Shown here: positions 44,679 to 55,032 of the stretch, piece by piece
Layout of the letters: each line of letters opens with the position of its first letter
Numbering within the stretch: the stretch's first letter is position 1
DNA from: JBCCSZ01 sp039821145
Lineage (GTDB): Bacteria > Bacteroidota > Bacteroidia > Chitinophagales > Saprospiraceae
DNA length: 64,000 nt
Assembly: GCA_039821145.1 (NCBI GenBank)
Contig: JBCBOS010000021.1
Coordinates: 1 to 64,000, forward strand
Reading direction: 5' to 3'
The notes under the pieces: generated by a model
What the model saw: only the letters and a program-made list of their open reading frames with translations
What the model was told of the DNA's origin: nothing
The model's database searches: none
Translations under genes and position numbers: made by a program

Positions 44679-45371
44679 ATGGCAAAACTCTCAAAGAAAA
44701 GAGCTGCTGCTGATGCCAAGGTCGACAAAGACAAGGACTACGAGTTGAACGAGGCGATGGCCCTCGTAAAGGAGGTCAACACAACCAAGTTCGACGCTTC
44801 CGTAGACTTGCACATTCGCCTGGGGATCGATCCCCGGAAGGCAGACCAAGCATTGCGCGGCACCGTATCCCTGCCACACGGCACGGGAAAAACGAAGACT
44901 GTTTTGGTCTTCTGTACACCTGACAAGGAGGAAGAGGCAAAAGCTGCTGGTGCAGATTATGTCGGTCTTGATGATTATGTGGCGAAAGTACAAGGAGGAT
45001 GGACGGACGTAGACGTGGTGATCGCCACGCCAAATGTCATGGCAAAAGTCGGTAGAATCGGTCGGATTCTCGGTCCTCGTGGCCTGATGCCAAACCCCAA
45101 GACAGGTACAGTTACTCCGAATGTAGCCGCTGCAGTTTCGGAGGTCAAAAAAGGAAAAATCTCCTTCCGTGTAGATAAGTTTGGAATCATTCACACGCCA
45201 GTAGGGCGGGTGTCTTTTTCGCCTGAGAAATTGGCTGAAAACGCAATGGAAGTGCTCGAAACGCTCAAGCGCATGAAGCCTTCTTCTGCCAAAGGCATCT
45301 ACATGAGATCGATTACTGTGGCCAGTACCATGAGCCCGGGAATCAAGATAGATACTAAAATAATTAGGTAA
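44679..45371 (+). CDS. rplA: 50S ribosomal protein uL1
   Basis: The 230-residue L1 has VDLHIRLGIDPRKADQALRG, LPHGTGKTKTVLVF, ILGPRGLMPNPKTGTVT and the C-terminal MRSITVASTMSPGIKID. It binds 23S rRNA at the mobile stalk and usually represses its own operon. ATG 44679 is chosen over an open extension to 44625. Confidence 0.98.
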   Translation: MAKLSKKRAAADAKVDKDKDYELNEAMALVKEVNTTKFDASVDLHIRLGIDPRKADQALRGTVSLPHGTGKTKTVLVFCTPDKEEEAKAAGADYVGLDDYVAKVQGGWTDVDVVIATPNVMAKVGRIGRILGPRGLMPNPKTGTVTPNVAAAVSEVKKGKISFRVDKFGIIHTPVGRVSFSPEKLAENAMEVLETLKRMKPSSAKGIYMRSITVASTMSPGIKIDTKIIR

Positions 45372-45391
45372 CGATTTAAAATTCTAATGAC

Positions 45392-45922
45392 ATGACCAGA
45401 GAAGAAAAATCGGCTACCATCGAAGCACTGAAGGAGAAGTTTGACAACTCCAGTTTCTTTTACCTGACAGATTCTTCGACTTTGACGGTAGAACAGGTCA
45501 ACAAACTTCGCAGACTTTGCTTTGAGAAGGGGGTAGAGATGAAGGTTGTCAAAAATACCCTGGCGAAAAAAGCATTGGAGGCTGCTCCCGAAGACAAGGG
45601 ATATGCCGACTTGTACGAATCGCTCAAGGGGCCGACCGCCATCATGTTTTCCAGCGTGGCCAATGCGCCAGCTCGCCTCATCAAAGAATACAGAGGCAAG
45701 GATGAAGTTCCTGCTCTGAAAGCAGCTTACATCGATTCCGACGTGTATGTCGGCGACGACCAGTTGCAAATCTTGGCAGATCTCAAGTCCAAAGACGAAT
45801 TGTTGGGCGAAGTGATCGGCTTGCTTCAGTCTCCAGCCAAAAATGTCATCAGCGCACTCAAGTCCGGTGGTTCTACCATCGCTGGTTTGCTCAAGGCATT
45901 GGAGGAAAGAGAAGAAGGATAA
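45392..45922 (+). CDS. rplJ: 50S ribosomal protein uL10
   Basis: The 176-residue stalk-base protein has FYLTDSSTLTVEQVNKLRR, VVKNTLAKKAL and a C-terminal helix for L7/L12 dimer binding. It starts 20 bp after rplA, which leaves no room for the long L10 leader found in some bacteria. Confidence 0.97.
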   Translation: MTREEKSATIEALKEKFDNSSFFYLTDSSTLTVEQVNKLRRLCFEKGVEMKVVKNTLAKKALEAAPEDKGYADLYESLKGPTAIMFSSVANAPARLIKEYRGKDEVPALKAAYIDSDVYVGDDQLQILADLKSKDELLGEVIGLLQSPAKNVISALKSGGSTIAGLLKALEEREEG

Positions 45923-46033
45923 GGTGTGTTTTTCGAACGGCTCCATTGAGCTTGTTCATCCAAATTAGGCTTCCAAGACAACGCCTCATAAATTTTTAAT
46001 TTTTTTAGGCAAATTTTCAAAAAATCATTCAAA

Positions 46034-46414
46034 ATGGCAGATTTAAAAGAAATGGCAGAACAGTTGGTTAACCTGACCGTAAAAGAGGTTAATGAGCTGG
46101 CCAATATACTCAAAGATGAATACGGTATTGAGCCTGCTGCTGCTGCTGTAGCTGTTGCTGCTGGTCCTGCTGGTGGCGGAGACGGTGGTGCAGAAGCTGA
46201 GCAAACAGAGTTCGATGTGATCCTCAACTCTGCAGGTTCCGCTAAGCTGGCCGTCGTGAAAGAAGTGAAAAACCTTCTTGGACTCGGTCTGAAAGAAGCG
46301 AAAGGCTTGGTTGATGAGGCTCCAGGGCCAATCAAACAGGGCATACCCAAGGACGAAGCCGAGAAAATCAAGGCTGCCCTTGAAGCTGCAGGTGCAGATG
46401 TTGAACTCAAGTAA
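46034..46414 (+). CDS. rplL: 50S ribosomal protein bL12 (L7/L12)
   Basis: The 126-residue protein has an N-terminal dimerisation part (EMAEQLVNLTVKEVNELANI), an Ala/Gly hinge and the C-terminal domain with KLAVVKEVKNLLGLGLKEAK. It recruits translational GTPases. A 319-bp spacer separates it from rpoB. Confidence 0.98.
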   Translation: MADLKEMAEQLVNLTVKEVNELANILKDEYGIEPAAAAVAVAAGPAGGGDGGAEAEQTEFDVILNSAGSAKLAVVKEVKNLLGLGLKEAKGLVDEAPGPIKQGIPKDEAEKIKAALEAAGADVELK

Positions 46415-46733
46415 GAAAAAAGTTGTTACTGTAACGGCTGTAATTTAAATTCCCATCCGGTCAAAGCAGAAAATGAGGATTTCTCCTCAAGAATGACTAC
46501 TTTGCCAAGGGTAAAACAAAAAACAGCTCTAAATTAAAGGTCCATATACCTTTTGTTGAAGAAGTATTTTACAACATAACACGTACAAGGAGGCTTAGCC
46601 AACATACACTATGCTGGCTAGGCCTATTGTCGTATCTGTTTGTATCGAATAATTGTTTTGGGTATTCATTTATCTGGTTTTGGAACGAGGAAGGCCTCCT
46701 GTCCTACCAGCAATTACAAATAAGGACTTACCA
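46415..46733 (+). promoter_or_regulatory. rplL-rpoB spacer with a hairpin, candidate attenuator or processing site
   Basis: This is the longest gap in the operon. It contains an 11-bp stem with one G-T pair (AGGCTTAGCCA at 46591-46601 with TGGCTAGGCCT at 46615-46625, 13-nt loop) and no T run after it. In enterobacteria the same spacer holds an attenuator and an RNase III site, so a similar role is plausible. No gene was found in the gap. Confidence 0.5.
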
Positions 46734-49700
46734 ATGGCATCAAATGGCACTATTGTTCAAACCGAAGCCTCCAAAAGAGTAAGCTTTGGTAAAATTAAAT
46801 TATCCTCCCAGTACCCGGATTTGCTTGAAATACAGCTGAAGTCTTTCAAAGAGTTCTTTCAACTGGAAACAACTCCGGAAAACAGAATGAACGAAGGCCT
46901 GTACAAGGTATTTCAGGAAAACTTCCCCATCACAGATGCAAGAAACATCTTCGTGCTGGAGTTCCTGGACTATTTTGTCGATCCTCCTCGCTACAGCATC
47001 GATGAATGTATGCAGAGAGGACTGACCTACTCGGTCCCGCTGAAAGCCAAGTTGCGTCTGTCCTGTAATGATGAGGAACACGTCGATTTCCAGACCATTG
47101 TACAGGATGTCTTCCTGGGGAACATTCCCTACATGACACCCAAAGGTACATTCGTCATCAACGGCGCCGAAAGAGTGATCGTCTCCCAGCTGCACCGCTC
47201 ACCTGGTGTATTCTTTGGCCAGAGCTTTCACCCCAACGGTACCAAAATCTATTCCGCCAGAGTCATTCCTTTCAAAGGGGCTTGGATGGAATTTGCTACC
47301 GACATCAACACGGTCATGTACGCCTACATCGACCGCAAGAAGAAGTTTCCTGTTACCACCTTGCTGCGCGCCATCGGATACGATTCCGACAAGGCCATCC
47401 TCGACCTGTTTGATCTGGCAGAGGAAATCCCAGCTACCAAGAAAGACCTCATGCAGGCATTGGGCCGGAAGTTGGCCGCAAGGGTACTGCGCAAGTGGAC
47501 AGAAGATTTCGTAGATGAGGATACCGGGGAAGTGGTGACCATTGAGAGAAATGAAATCATTCTCGAACGCGACATCATCCTCGATGAGGACAACATCGAT
47601 CTCATCCTCGACGCAGGAGAAGAAACGGTCATCCTGCAGCGCGAAAACATCGAAGAAGATTATTCCATTATCTACAATACACTGCAGAAAGATCCTTCTA
47701 GTTCTGAAATGGAGGCCGTGCAGTACATCTACCGCCAGCTCAGAGGTACCGATCCACCCGATGAGGAAACAGCTCGCGGCATCATCGACAAGCTTTTCTT
47801 CTCCGACAAGAGATACAATCTCGGAGAGGTCGGACGCTACAAGATCAACCGCAAGCTCAAGCTGGAAATCTCCAGAGAAACCCTGGTCTTGACCAAAGAA
47901 GACATCATCCACATCGTCAGTTATCTGGTCAGTTTGATGAACCAGAAGGCGGAAATCGATGACATTGATCACCTGAGCAATCGCCGGGTCCGCACCGTTG
48001 GAGAGCAGCTTTATGCGCAGTTTGGTGTCGGTTTGGCTCGTATGGCTCGTACCATCCGCGAACGGATGAATGTGCGGGACAACGAAGTCTTTACTCCCAT
48101 CGACTTGATCAATGCCAGAACCCTGTCATCGGTCATCAACTCCTTCTTCGGAACCAGCCAATTGTCTCAATTCCTGGATCAAACCAATCCACTGTCTGAA
48201 ATCACTCACAAACGACGGATTTCGGCACTTGGACCTGGTGGTCTTTCCAGAGAACGGGCCGGATTTGAGGTGCGTGACGTACACTACTCTCACTACGGTC
48301 GCCTTTGTACCATTGAGACGCCGGAAGGACCCAACATTGGATTGATCTCCACCCTTTGTGTACACGCTAAGGTGAACAAGATGGGCTTCCTCGAAACGCC
48401 TTATCGCAAGGTGGAGAGCGGAGTCGTAGATGTGGTCCACGATGCGGAATATCTCTCTGCAGAAGGAGAAGATTTCAAAAAAATTGCACAGGCCAATGCG
48501 CCGATCAACGAAAAAGGAGCCTTTGTCTCCGAGCGAATCAAGTGTCGCGAACACGGTGACTTCCCCGTACTAACTCCACCAGAGATTGAGTACATGGATG
48601 TTGCGCCAAACCAAATTGTTGGTGTATCCGCATCTTTGATTCCCTTCTTGGAAAACGATGATGCCAACCGTGCCTTGATGGGCTCCAACATGCAGCGCCA
48701 GGCAGTTCCGCTGATCCGTCCACAATCACCTGTTGTGGGGACAGGATTGGAAGGAAAGGTGGCCATTGACTCTCGAATGTTGATCAACGCAGAAGGTCCA
48801 GGTGTCGTAGAATACGTAGATGCCAACGAGGTCGTCATTCGCTATGACAGAACGGATGAAGACCAACTGGTTTCCTTCGAAGACAATCGCAAGACCTACA
48901 GACTCACCAAATTCAAGCGGACCAACCAGGGAACTTGTATCAACCTCAAGCCCATCGTTCGCAAGGGAGAGAGAGTGGCCAAAGATCAGATTCTTTGCGA
49001 TGGTTATGCCACCGACAAAGGAGAATTGGCCCTCGGTCAAAACCTAATGGTTGCCTTCATGCCTTGGAAAGGGTACAACTTTGAGGATGCCATCGTACTT
49101 TCCGAGCGCGTTGTCCGCGAAGATGTTTTCACCTCTTTGCACATCGAGCACTTCGAATTGGATGTGCGCGATACCAAGCTGGGAGAGGAAGAATTGACCA
49201 ATGACATTCCAAACGTAAGTGAAGAAGCCACCAAAGACCTGGATGAGAATGGAATCATTCGCATCGGTGCATGGGTCAAAGAAGGTGACATCCTCATTGG
49301 AAAAATCACACCGAAAGGGGAGTCCGATCCCACACCGGAAGAAAAGCTGTTGCGCGCCATCTTTGGTGACAAGGCAGGTGATGTCAAGGATGCTTCTCTG
49401 AAAGCGCCACCTTCTACCAAAGGGATCATCATCAACAAGCAGTTGTTTGCCAGAGCCAAGAAGGACAAAATCCAAAAGGCACAGGAAAAAGAATTGCTGA
49501 CCCGCCTCGACGATCAGCACGCCATCAACACCAACGAGCTGAAGACCATTTTGATCGACAAACTGCTCGTATTGGTCAAAGGCAAGGTGTCTCAAGGAGT
49601 CAAGAGCATCTACAACGAATTGCTGGTTGCCAAAGGCACCAAATTCACCAACCAAGTACTCAGAGACATCGACTATACCGCTGTTGACTACAGCAACTGG

Positions 49701-50558
49701 AGTGACGATGCACACACCAATGGCCTCATCGCTCGTCTGATCCACAACTACAGCATCAAGCTCAACGAAGAAGTGGGACGCTACAAGCGCGAGAAATTCA
49801 ACATCAGCATCGGAGATGAATTGCCTGCAGGTGTTCTCAAGCTGGCCAAGGTATACATGGCCAAGAAGCGCAAACTGAAAGTGGGAGACAAGTTGGCCGG
49901 ACGTCACGGTAACAAAGGAATCGTATCTCGTATTGTTCGCCAGGAAGACATGCCTTTCCTGGAAGACGGTACACCTGTAGATATTGTGCTCAACCCACTC
50001 GGGGTACCTTCCCGTATGAACCTGGGGCAGATCTTTGAGACTGTACTGGGCTGGGCTGGCGCCAAGATTGGCAAGAAGTTCGGTACGCCGATCTTCGACG
50101 GTGCGAGCATGGACGAAATTGAAGATTACATCAAGCAGGCTGACCTTCCTTCTCTTGGACAGACATATCTGTACGATGGAGAAACTGGTGATCGTTTCCA
50201 CCAGCAGGCAACTGTAGGAGTCATCTACATGCTGAAACTGTCTCACATGGTTGACGACAAGATGCACGCCCGTTCCATCGGACCTTACTCGCTGATTACA
50301 CAGCAGCCATTGGGTGGTAAGGCACAGTTTGGTGGACAGCGTTTTGGTGAGATGGAAGTGTGGGCACTGGAAGCCTTCGGTGCATCCAGCATCCTACAGG
50401 AATTGCTGACCATCAAATCGGATGACATCCAAGGTCGCGCCAAAGCGTACGAAGCCATTGTGAAGGGAGACAACCTACCGGAGCCAAACATTCCAGAATC
50501 GTTCAACGTACTGGTACACGAGCTTCGCGGCCTCGCCCTTGATGTAAAATTTGACTAA
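46734..50558 (+). CDS. rpoB: RNA polymerase beta subunit
   Basis: The 1274-residue protein is full length. The rifampicin-binding region (SQLSQFLDQTNPLSEITHKR) has unchanged residues at the positions commonly mutated in resistance. C-terminal motifs include GRHGNKGIVSR and LGGKAQFGGQRFGEMEVWAL. The start at 46734 (MASNGTIVQTEASKRVSFG) is chosen over an open extension from 46653. It forms the catalytic core with RpoC, whose gene follows. Confidence 0.99.
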   Translation: MASNGTIVQTEASKRVSFGKIKLSSQYPDLLEIQLKSFKEFFQLETTPENRMNEGLYKVFQENFPITDARNIFVLEFLDYFVDPPRYSIDECMQRGLTYSVPLKAKLRLSCNDEEHVDFQTIVQDVFLGNIPYMTPKGTFVINGAERVIVSQLHRSPGVFFGQSFHPNGTKIYSARVIPFKGAWMEFATDINTVMYAYIDRKKKFPVTTLLRAIGYDSDKAILDLFDLAEEIPATKKDLMQALGRKLAARVLRKWTEDFVDEDTGEVVTIERNEIILERDIILDEDNIDLILDAGEETVILQRENIEEDYSIIYNTLQKDPSSSEMEAVQYIYRQLRGTDPPDEETARGIIDKLFFSDKRYNLGEVGRYKINRKLKLEISRETLVLTKEDIIHIVSYLVSLMNQKAEIDDIDHLSNRRVRTVGEQLYAQFGVGLARMARTIRERMNVRDNEVFTPIDLINARTLSSVINSFFGTSQLSQFLDQTNPLSEITHKRRISALGPGGLSRERAGFEVRDVHYSHYGRLCTIETPEGPNIGLISTLCVHAKVNKMGFLETPYRKVESGVVDVVHDAEYLSAEGEDFKKIAQANAPINEKGAFVSERIKCREHGDFPVLTPPEIEYMDVAPNQIVGVSASLIPFLENDDANRALMGSNMQRQAVPLIRPQSPVVGTGLEGKVAIDSRMLINAEGPGVVEYVDANEVVIRYDRTDEDQLVSFEDNRKTYRLTKFKRTNQGTCINLKPIVRKGERVAKDQILCDGYATDKGELALGQNLMVAFMPWKGYNFEDAIVLSERVVREDVFTSLHIEHFELDVRDTKLGEEELTNDIPNVSEEATKDLDENGIIRIGAWVKEGDILIGKITPKGESDPTPEEKLLRAIFGDKAGDVKDASLKAPPSTKGIIINKQLFARAKKDKIQKAQEKELLTRLDDQHAINTNELKTILIDKLLVLVKGKVSQGVKSIYNELLVAKGTKFTNQVLRDIDYTAVDYSNWSDDAHTNGLIARLIHNYSIKLNEEVGRYKREKFNISIGDELPAGVLKLAKVYMAKKRKLKVGDKLAGRHGNKGIVSRIVRQEDMPFLEDGTPVDIVLNPLGVPSRMNLGQIFETVLGWAGAKIGKKFGTPIFDGASMDEIEDYIKQADLPSLGQTYLYDGETGDRFHQQATVGVIYMLKLSHMVDDKMHARSIGPYSLITQQPLGGKAQFGGQRFGEMEVWALEAFGASSILQELLTIKSDDIQGRAKAYEAIVKGDNLPEPNIPESFNVLVHELRGLALDVKFD

Positions 50559-50573
50559 TCATTCATTCATTGT

Positions 50574-50612
50574 CGATTGGCTGTCAGTAGCAGCAGGACT
50601 GACAGCCAATCG
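50574..50612. repeat. 15-bp perfect inverted repeat between rpoB and rpoC
   Basis: CGATTGGCTGTCAGT at 50574-50588 and ACTGACAGCCAATCG at 50598-50612 pair perfectly around a 9-nt loop, filling half of the 75-bp gap. No T run follows, so complete termination is unlikely; an RNA processing or stability element is the better guess. Confidence 0.8.
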
Positions 50613-50633
50613 TCGCCTCTAAATATTTTCCCT

Positions 50634-53600
50634 ATGCCATTCAAGAAGAATCACAAGCAGAAGCGGAACTTCGATAGCATTACCATCAGCCTGGCATCTC
50701 CCGATGAGATACTGGAGCGGTCATATGGGGAAGTGCTCAAGCCTGAAACGATCAACTATCGTTCCTATAAGCCGGAGCGGGATGGATTGTTTTGTGAGCG
50801 TATTTTCGGACCCGTCAAAGACTATGAATGTTACTGTGGTAAGTACAAGCGGATTCGTTACAAAGGAATCGTTTGTGACAGATGTGGGGTAGAAGTGACG
50901 GAGAAAAAAGTGCGTAGAGAGCGAATGGGACACATCAAACTGGTTGTCCCTGTCGTACACATCTGGTTCTTTAAGTCACTGCCGAATAAGATTGGATACC
51001 TACTCGGCTTGTCTTCCAAGAAACTGGAGTCAATCATTTATTACGAAAGATATGTGGTGGTTCAGCCAGGCACCAAAGAGCCAGAAGGTGTCAACAAAAT
51101 GGACCTACTCACAGAAGAAGAATACCTCGAAATCCTGGAGTCCTTGCCAAAGGAAAACCAAATGTTGGATGACGCGGATCCCAATAAGTTCATTGCAAAG
51201 ATGGGCGCAGATGCCGTTCGCGATCTGCTGATGCGTCTCAACTTGGACGAATTGTCTTACCAATTGCGCCACCAGGCTGCCAACGAAACTTCTCAACAGC
51301 GGAAGTCCGAGGCCCTCAAGCGCCTGCGGGTAGTCGAGGCGTTCCGGGATGGCCAAAAGCGCATTGAAAACCGTCCGGAATGGGCCATCATTCAGTACCT
51401 GCCCGTTGTTCCACCAGAACTGCGCCCGCTCGTACCTCTGGATGGTGGACGTTTTGCCAGTTCTGACCTCAACGACTTGTATCGCCGGGTCATCATTCGC
51501 AACAACCGTCTGAAGCGTTTGCTGGAGATCAAAGCTCCCGAAGTCATCCTCCGAAATGAAAAGCGGATGTTGCAGGAAGCGGTAGATTCCCTCTTTGACA
51601 ACTCTCGGAAATCCAATGCCGTCAAAGCAGAAGGTGGACGGGCCCTGAAGTCTCTCAGTGACATTCTGAAAGGAAAGCAGGGACGTTTCCGTCAAAACTT
51701 GCTCGGTAAGCGTGTCGACTACTCTGGTCGTTCGGTCATCGTGGTAGGTCCTGAGCTGAAATTGCACGAGTGTGGTTTGCCGAAGGGAATGGCTGCAGAG
51801 CTTTTCAAACCCTTCATCATCCGTAAGCTCATCGAGCGCGGCATCGTCAAGACAGTCAAATCTGCCAAGAAATTGGTCGATCGCAAGGATCCCGTCATCT
51901 GGGAAATCCTGGAAAATATCCTGAAAGGACACCCCGTGATGCTCAACCGTGCTCCGACACTGCACCGTTTGTCCATCCAGGCATTCCAGCCAACCCTCAT
52001 CGAAGGAAAGGCCATCCAGTTGCACCCATTGGTTTGTGGTGCCTTCAACGCGGATTTTGATGGTGACCAAATGGCCGTTCACGTTCCACTGAGCCATGCT
52101 GCCATTCTGGAAGCACAGATCCTGATGCTCTCCGCTCACAACATGCTCAACCCACAGGATGGTTCTCCGATTACCCTGCCTTCACAGGATATGGTTCTCG
52201 GCCTGTACTACCTGACAAAAGAGCGTACAACGGATGAGTCTCGCGTGGTGAGAGGAGAAGGCCGCAACTTCTACGGTACCGAAGAGGTTTTGATTGCCTA
52301 CAACGAAGATCAGATTGACCTGCATGCCAAAATCGGGGTGCGTGTCAAGGTGGAAAATCCAGAGACAGGGGGCTTCGTACACAAGCGAATCGATACCACT
52401 GTTGGTCGGGTCATCTTCAACCAGGCAGTTCCCGAAATGGTGCCATTTGTCAACCAATTGCTGACAAAGAGAAACCTCAAGAAAGTCATCTCCGACATCA
52501 TCGAGCGGACTGATTTTGCCGTGACTGCCAGCTTCCTGGATTCCATCAAGGAAATGGGCTTCCTCTGGTCCTTCAAAGGTGGTCTGTCTTTCAACCTTGG
52601 AGACTTGATCACGCCAACTGTGAAGAACAACGCCTTGAGCGAGGCACAGTCGGAAGTGGACGAGGTATGGGACAACTACAATATGGGGTTGATCACCAAC
52701 AACGAACGCTACAACCAAATCATCGATAAGTGGACCTTTGCCGATAACAGAATCACCGATAACCTTCTCAAGGAATTGGCGGAACACAAGCAAGGGTTCA
52801 ACTCAGTATACATGATGCTTGACTCCGGAGCGCGTGGTTCCAAGCAGCAGATCAAGCAGCTGTGTGGATTGCGGGGACTGATGGCCAAGCCGAGAAAATC
52901 CGGTGACACGGGTGGGGCGATCATCGAAAACCCAATCCTTTCCAACTTCCTGGATGGCCTGTCTGTATTGGAGTACTTCATCTCCACACACGGTGCTCGG
53001 AAAGGTCTGGCGGATACCGCTCTGAAAACAGCCGATGCCGGTTACTTGACACGTCGTTTGGTGGACGTTTCCCAGGATGTTGTCATCTTGGAGGACGATT
53101 GTGCTACCCTAAGAGGAATTGAAACCACAGCTCTGAAAGACAACGAGAAGATCATTCAGAACCTGGCCAGAAGAATCGAGGGACGCTATACACTCCACGA
53201 CATTTTGCACCCAGTATCAGATGATGTCATCCTGGAGTCTGGTGAATACATCAGCACCAAGTTGGCAGATCACATCGATGAAGTCGGTGTAGAAATGGTT
53301 ACCATCCGTTCCGTTCTCACTTGTGAAACCCGCAAAGGAGTTTGTACCAAGTGCTACGGCAAGAACCTGGCAACAGGTCGGATTGCGGAGATTGGAGATG
53401 CTGTTGGTATCATCGCCGCTCAGTCAATCGGTGAACCGGGTACTCAGCTGACTCTCCGTACCTTCCACGTGGGTGGTATCGCATCTGTTGCCAAGGCGGA
53501 GTCCGAAATGGTTTCCAAGTTTGAAGGAAAATTGGAATTCGACGGCGTCCGTACGACCAAGTCCAAGGATGATGATGGAAATACAATCGAGATTGTACTG

Positions 53601-54947
53601 TCTCGTGCAGGTGAAATCAGAATCGTCGATCCAAACACAAATAAGATTTTCTCTACCAACCACATCCCTTACGGTGCAACCATCTTCACCAAGGACAAGC
53701 AAGACATCAAGAAGGGCGACACCATCTGTGAATGGGATCCGTTCAACGCGGTCATCGTTACAGAACATGCGGGTATTGCCAAGTTTGAGTCTGTCGAAGA
53801 AGGTGTGACCTACCGCATCGAAAGAGATGACCAAACGGGATATGCCGAGAAGGTCATCGTCGAGAGCAAGAACAAGCGCAAGATTCCGACAATCCGGATC
53901 ATCAGCCCAGATGGGGACGAACTCAAGAGCTACAACCTGCCGGTGGGTTCTTACATCTCCATCGAAGACGGTGCGGAAGTGAAGAGTGGACAAAAGATCG
54001 TTAAGATCCCACGGAAGCTCGGAAAGATCCAGGATATCACGGGTGGTCTGCCAAGGGTAACCGAACTGTTTGAAGCTCGTAACCCAAGCAACCCAGCCAC
54101 TGTATCAGAAATCGACGGAGTTGTTGGATTCGGAAAGATCAAGCGCGGTAATCGCGAGGTATTCGTTACCGATGAGAAGAGTGGCCAGGTGCGCAAGTAC
54201 TTGATTGGATTGTCCAAGCACATTTTGGTTCAGGAAGGTGACTTTGTGAGAGCTGGTATGCAACTCTCCGATGGTGCCATCTCTCCAAAGGACATTCTCC
54301 ACATCAAAGGGCCTTTCGCGGTTCAGTACTACTTGGTCAACGGTGTCCAGGAGGTCTATCGCTCTCAGGGTATCAACATCAACGACAAGCACATTGAGGT
54401 GATCGTTCGCCAGATGATGCGTCGCGTACAGATCGAAGATCCGGGCGATACAAAATTCCTCGAAGGCGAAGCGGTCGAGAAGTACGAGTTTCATGAAGAA
54501 AACGATTGGATCTACGATAAGAAGTTTGTCACCGATTCAGGGGAGTCTTCCAAGCTCAAGCCAGGACAGCTGGTCACATTGCGCCAACTGAGAGAGGAGA
54601 ACTCCTTCCTCAAGCGCAACGACAAGATACCAGTCCAGTATCGCGATGCGGTGTCGGCAACTTCCAGTCCTTTGCTGCAGGGTATCACCAAGTCCTCTCT
54701 CGGAACGGGAAGCTGGATTTCAGCTGCTTCTTTCCAGGAAACGACCAAGGTACTCAGCCAGGCTTCCATCGCCGCCAAGCGCGACTTCCTGGAGGGCCTG
54801 AAGGAGAACGTCATCGTTGGAAAGAAAATCCCGGCTGGAACCGGTGTCAGAGAATACAACCGCCTCTTTGTTTCTACACAAGAAGCCTACAATGCCGTCC
54901 AAGCTCGCAAAGAGCAGATGGAGGAAGTAGAAGAGGTGGAAAGATAA
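50634..54947 (+). CDS. rpoC: RNA polymerase beta' subunit
   Basis: The 1437-residue subunit has the N-terminal zinc site (CYCGKYKRIRYKGIVCDRCG), the catalytic NADFDGDQ loop, the second zinc site (CETRKGVCTKCYG) and the C-terminal GITKSSLGTGSWISAASFQE. ATG 50634 (MPFKKNHKQKRNFDS) is chosen; an in-frame extension to 50577 would run through the inverted repeat. It is followed by a strong terminator that ends the operon. Confidence 0.99.
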   Translation: MPFKKNHKQKRNFDSITISLASPDEILERSYGEVLKPETINYRSYKPERDGLFCERIFGPVKDYECYCGKYKRIRYKGIVCDRCGVEVTEKKVRRERMGHIKLVVPVVHIWFFKSLPNKIGYLLGLSSKKLESIIYYERYVVVQPGTKEPEGVNKMDLLTEEEYLEILESLPKENQMLDDADPNKFIAKMGADAVRDLLMRLNLDELSYQLRHQAANETSQQRKSEALKRLRVVEAFRDGQKRIENRPEWAIIQYLPVVPPELRPLVPLDGGRFASSDLNDLYRRVIIRNNRLKRLLEIKAPEVILRNEKRMLQEAVDSLFDNSRKSNAVKAEGGRALKSLSDILKGKQGRFRQNLLGKRVDYSGRSVIVVGPELKLHECGLPKGMAAELFKPFIIRKLIERGIVKTVKSAKKLVDRKDPVIWEILENILKGHPVMLNRAPTLHRLSIQAFQPTLIEGKAIQLHPLVCGAFNADFDGDQMAVHVPLSHAAILEAQILMLSAHNMLNPQDGSPITLPSQDMVLGLYYLTKERTTDESRVVRGEGRNFYGTEEVLIAYNEDQIDLHAKIGVRVKVENPETGGFVHKRIDTTVGRVIFNQAVPEMVPFVNQLLTKRNLKKVISDIIERTDFAVTASFLDSIKEMGFLWSFKGGLSFNLGDLITPTVKNNALSEAQSEVDEVWDNYNMGLITNNERYNQIIDKWTFADNRITDNLLKELAEHKQGFNSVYMMLDSGARGSKQQIKQLCGLRGLMAKPRKSGDTGGAIIENPILSNFLDGLSVLEYFISTHGARKGLADTALKTADAGYLTRRLVDVSQDVVILEDDCATLRGIETTALKDNEKIIQNLARRIEGRYTLHDILHPVSDDVILESGEYISTKLADHIDEVGVEMVTIRSVLTCETRKGVCTKCYGKNLATGRIAEIGDAVGIIAAQSIGEPGTQLTLRTFHVGGIASVAKAESEMVSKFEGKLEFDGVRTTKSKDDDGNTIEIVLSRAGEIRIVDPNTNKIFSTNHIPYGATIFTKDKQDIKKGDTICEWDPFNAVIVTEHAGIAKFESVEEGVTYRIERDDQTGYAEKVIVESKNKRKIPTIRIISPDGDELKSYNLPVGSYISIEDGAEVKSGQKIVKIPRKLGKIQDITGGLPRVTELFEARNPSNPATVSEIDGVVGFGKIKRGNREVFVTDEKSGQVRKYLIGLSKHILVQEGDFVRAGMQLSDGAISPKDILHIKGPFAVQYYLVNGVQEVYRSQGININDKHIEVIVRQMMRRVQIEDPGDTKFLEGEAVEKYEFHEENDWIYDKKFVTDSGESSKLKPGQLVTLRQLREENSFLKRNDKIPVQYRDAVSATSSPLLQGITKSSLGTGSWISAASFQETTKVLSQASIAAKRDFLEGLKENVIVGKKIPAGTGVREYNRLFVSTQEAYNAVQARKEQMEEVEEVER

Positions 54948-54972
54948 GAATTGGGCGCACTGCCTAACGGAA

Positions 54973-55008
54973 AAAGGGGGAATCATCCATGCGGATGGTT
55001 CCCCCTTT
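54973..55008. terminator. Bidirectional terminator between rpoC and ribE
   Basis: GGGGGAATCATCC pairs with GGATGGTTCCCCC (13 bp, one G-T pair, ATGC loop), flanked by an A run on the left and TTT on the right. It lies between two convergent genes and can serve both. Confidence 0.9.
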
Positions 55009-55032
55009 CTGTATCGGTAGGTGAAGTGTTGT

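Noticed and set aside
49044..50267. A 407-codon open frame antisense to rpoB
   Set aside because: It lies wholly within conserved rpoB sequence, so it is a codon-usage artefact.
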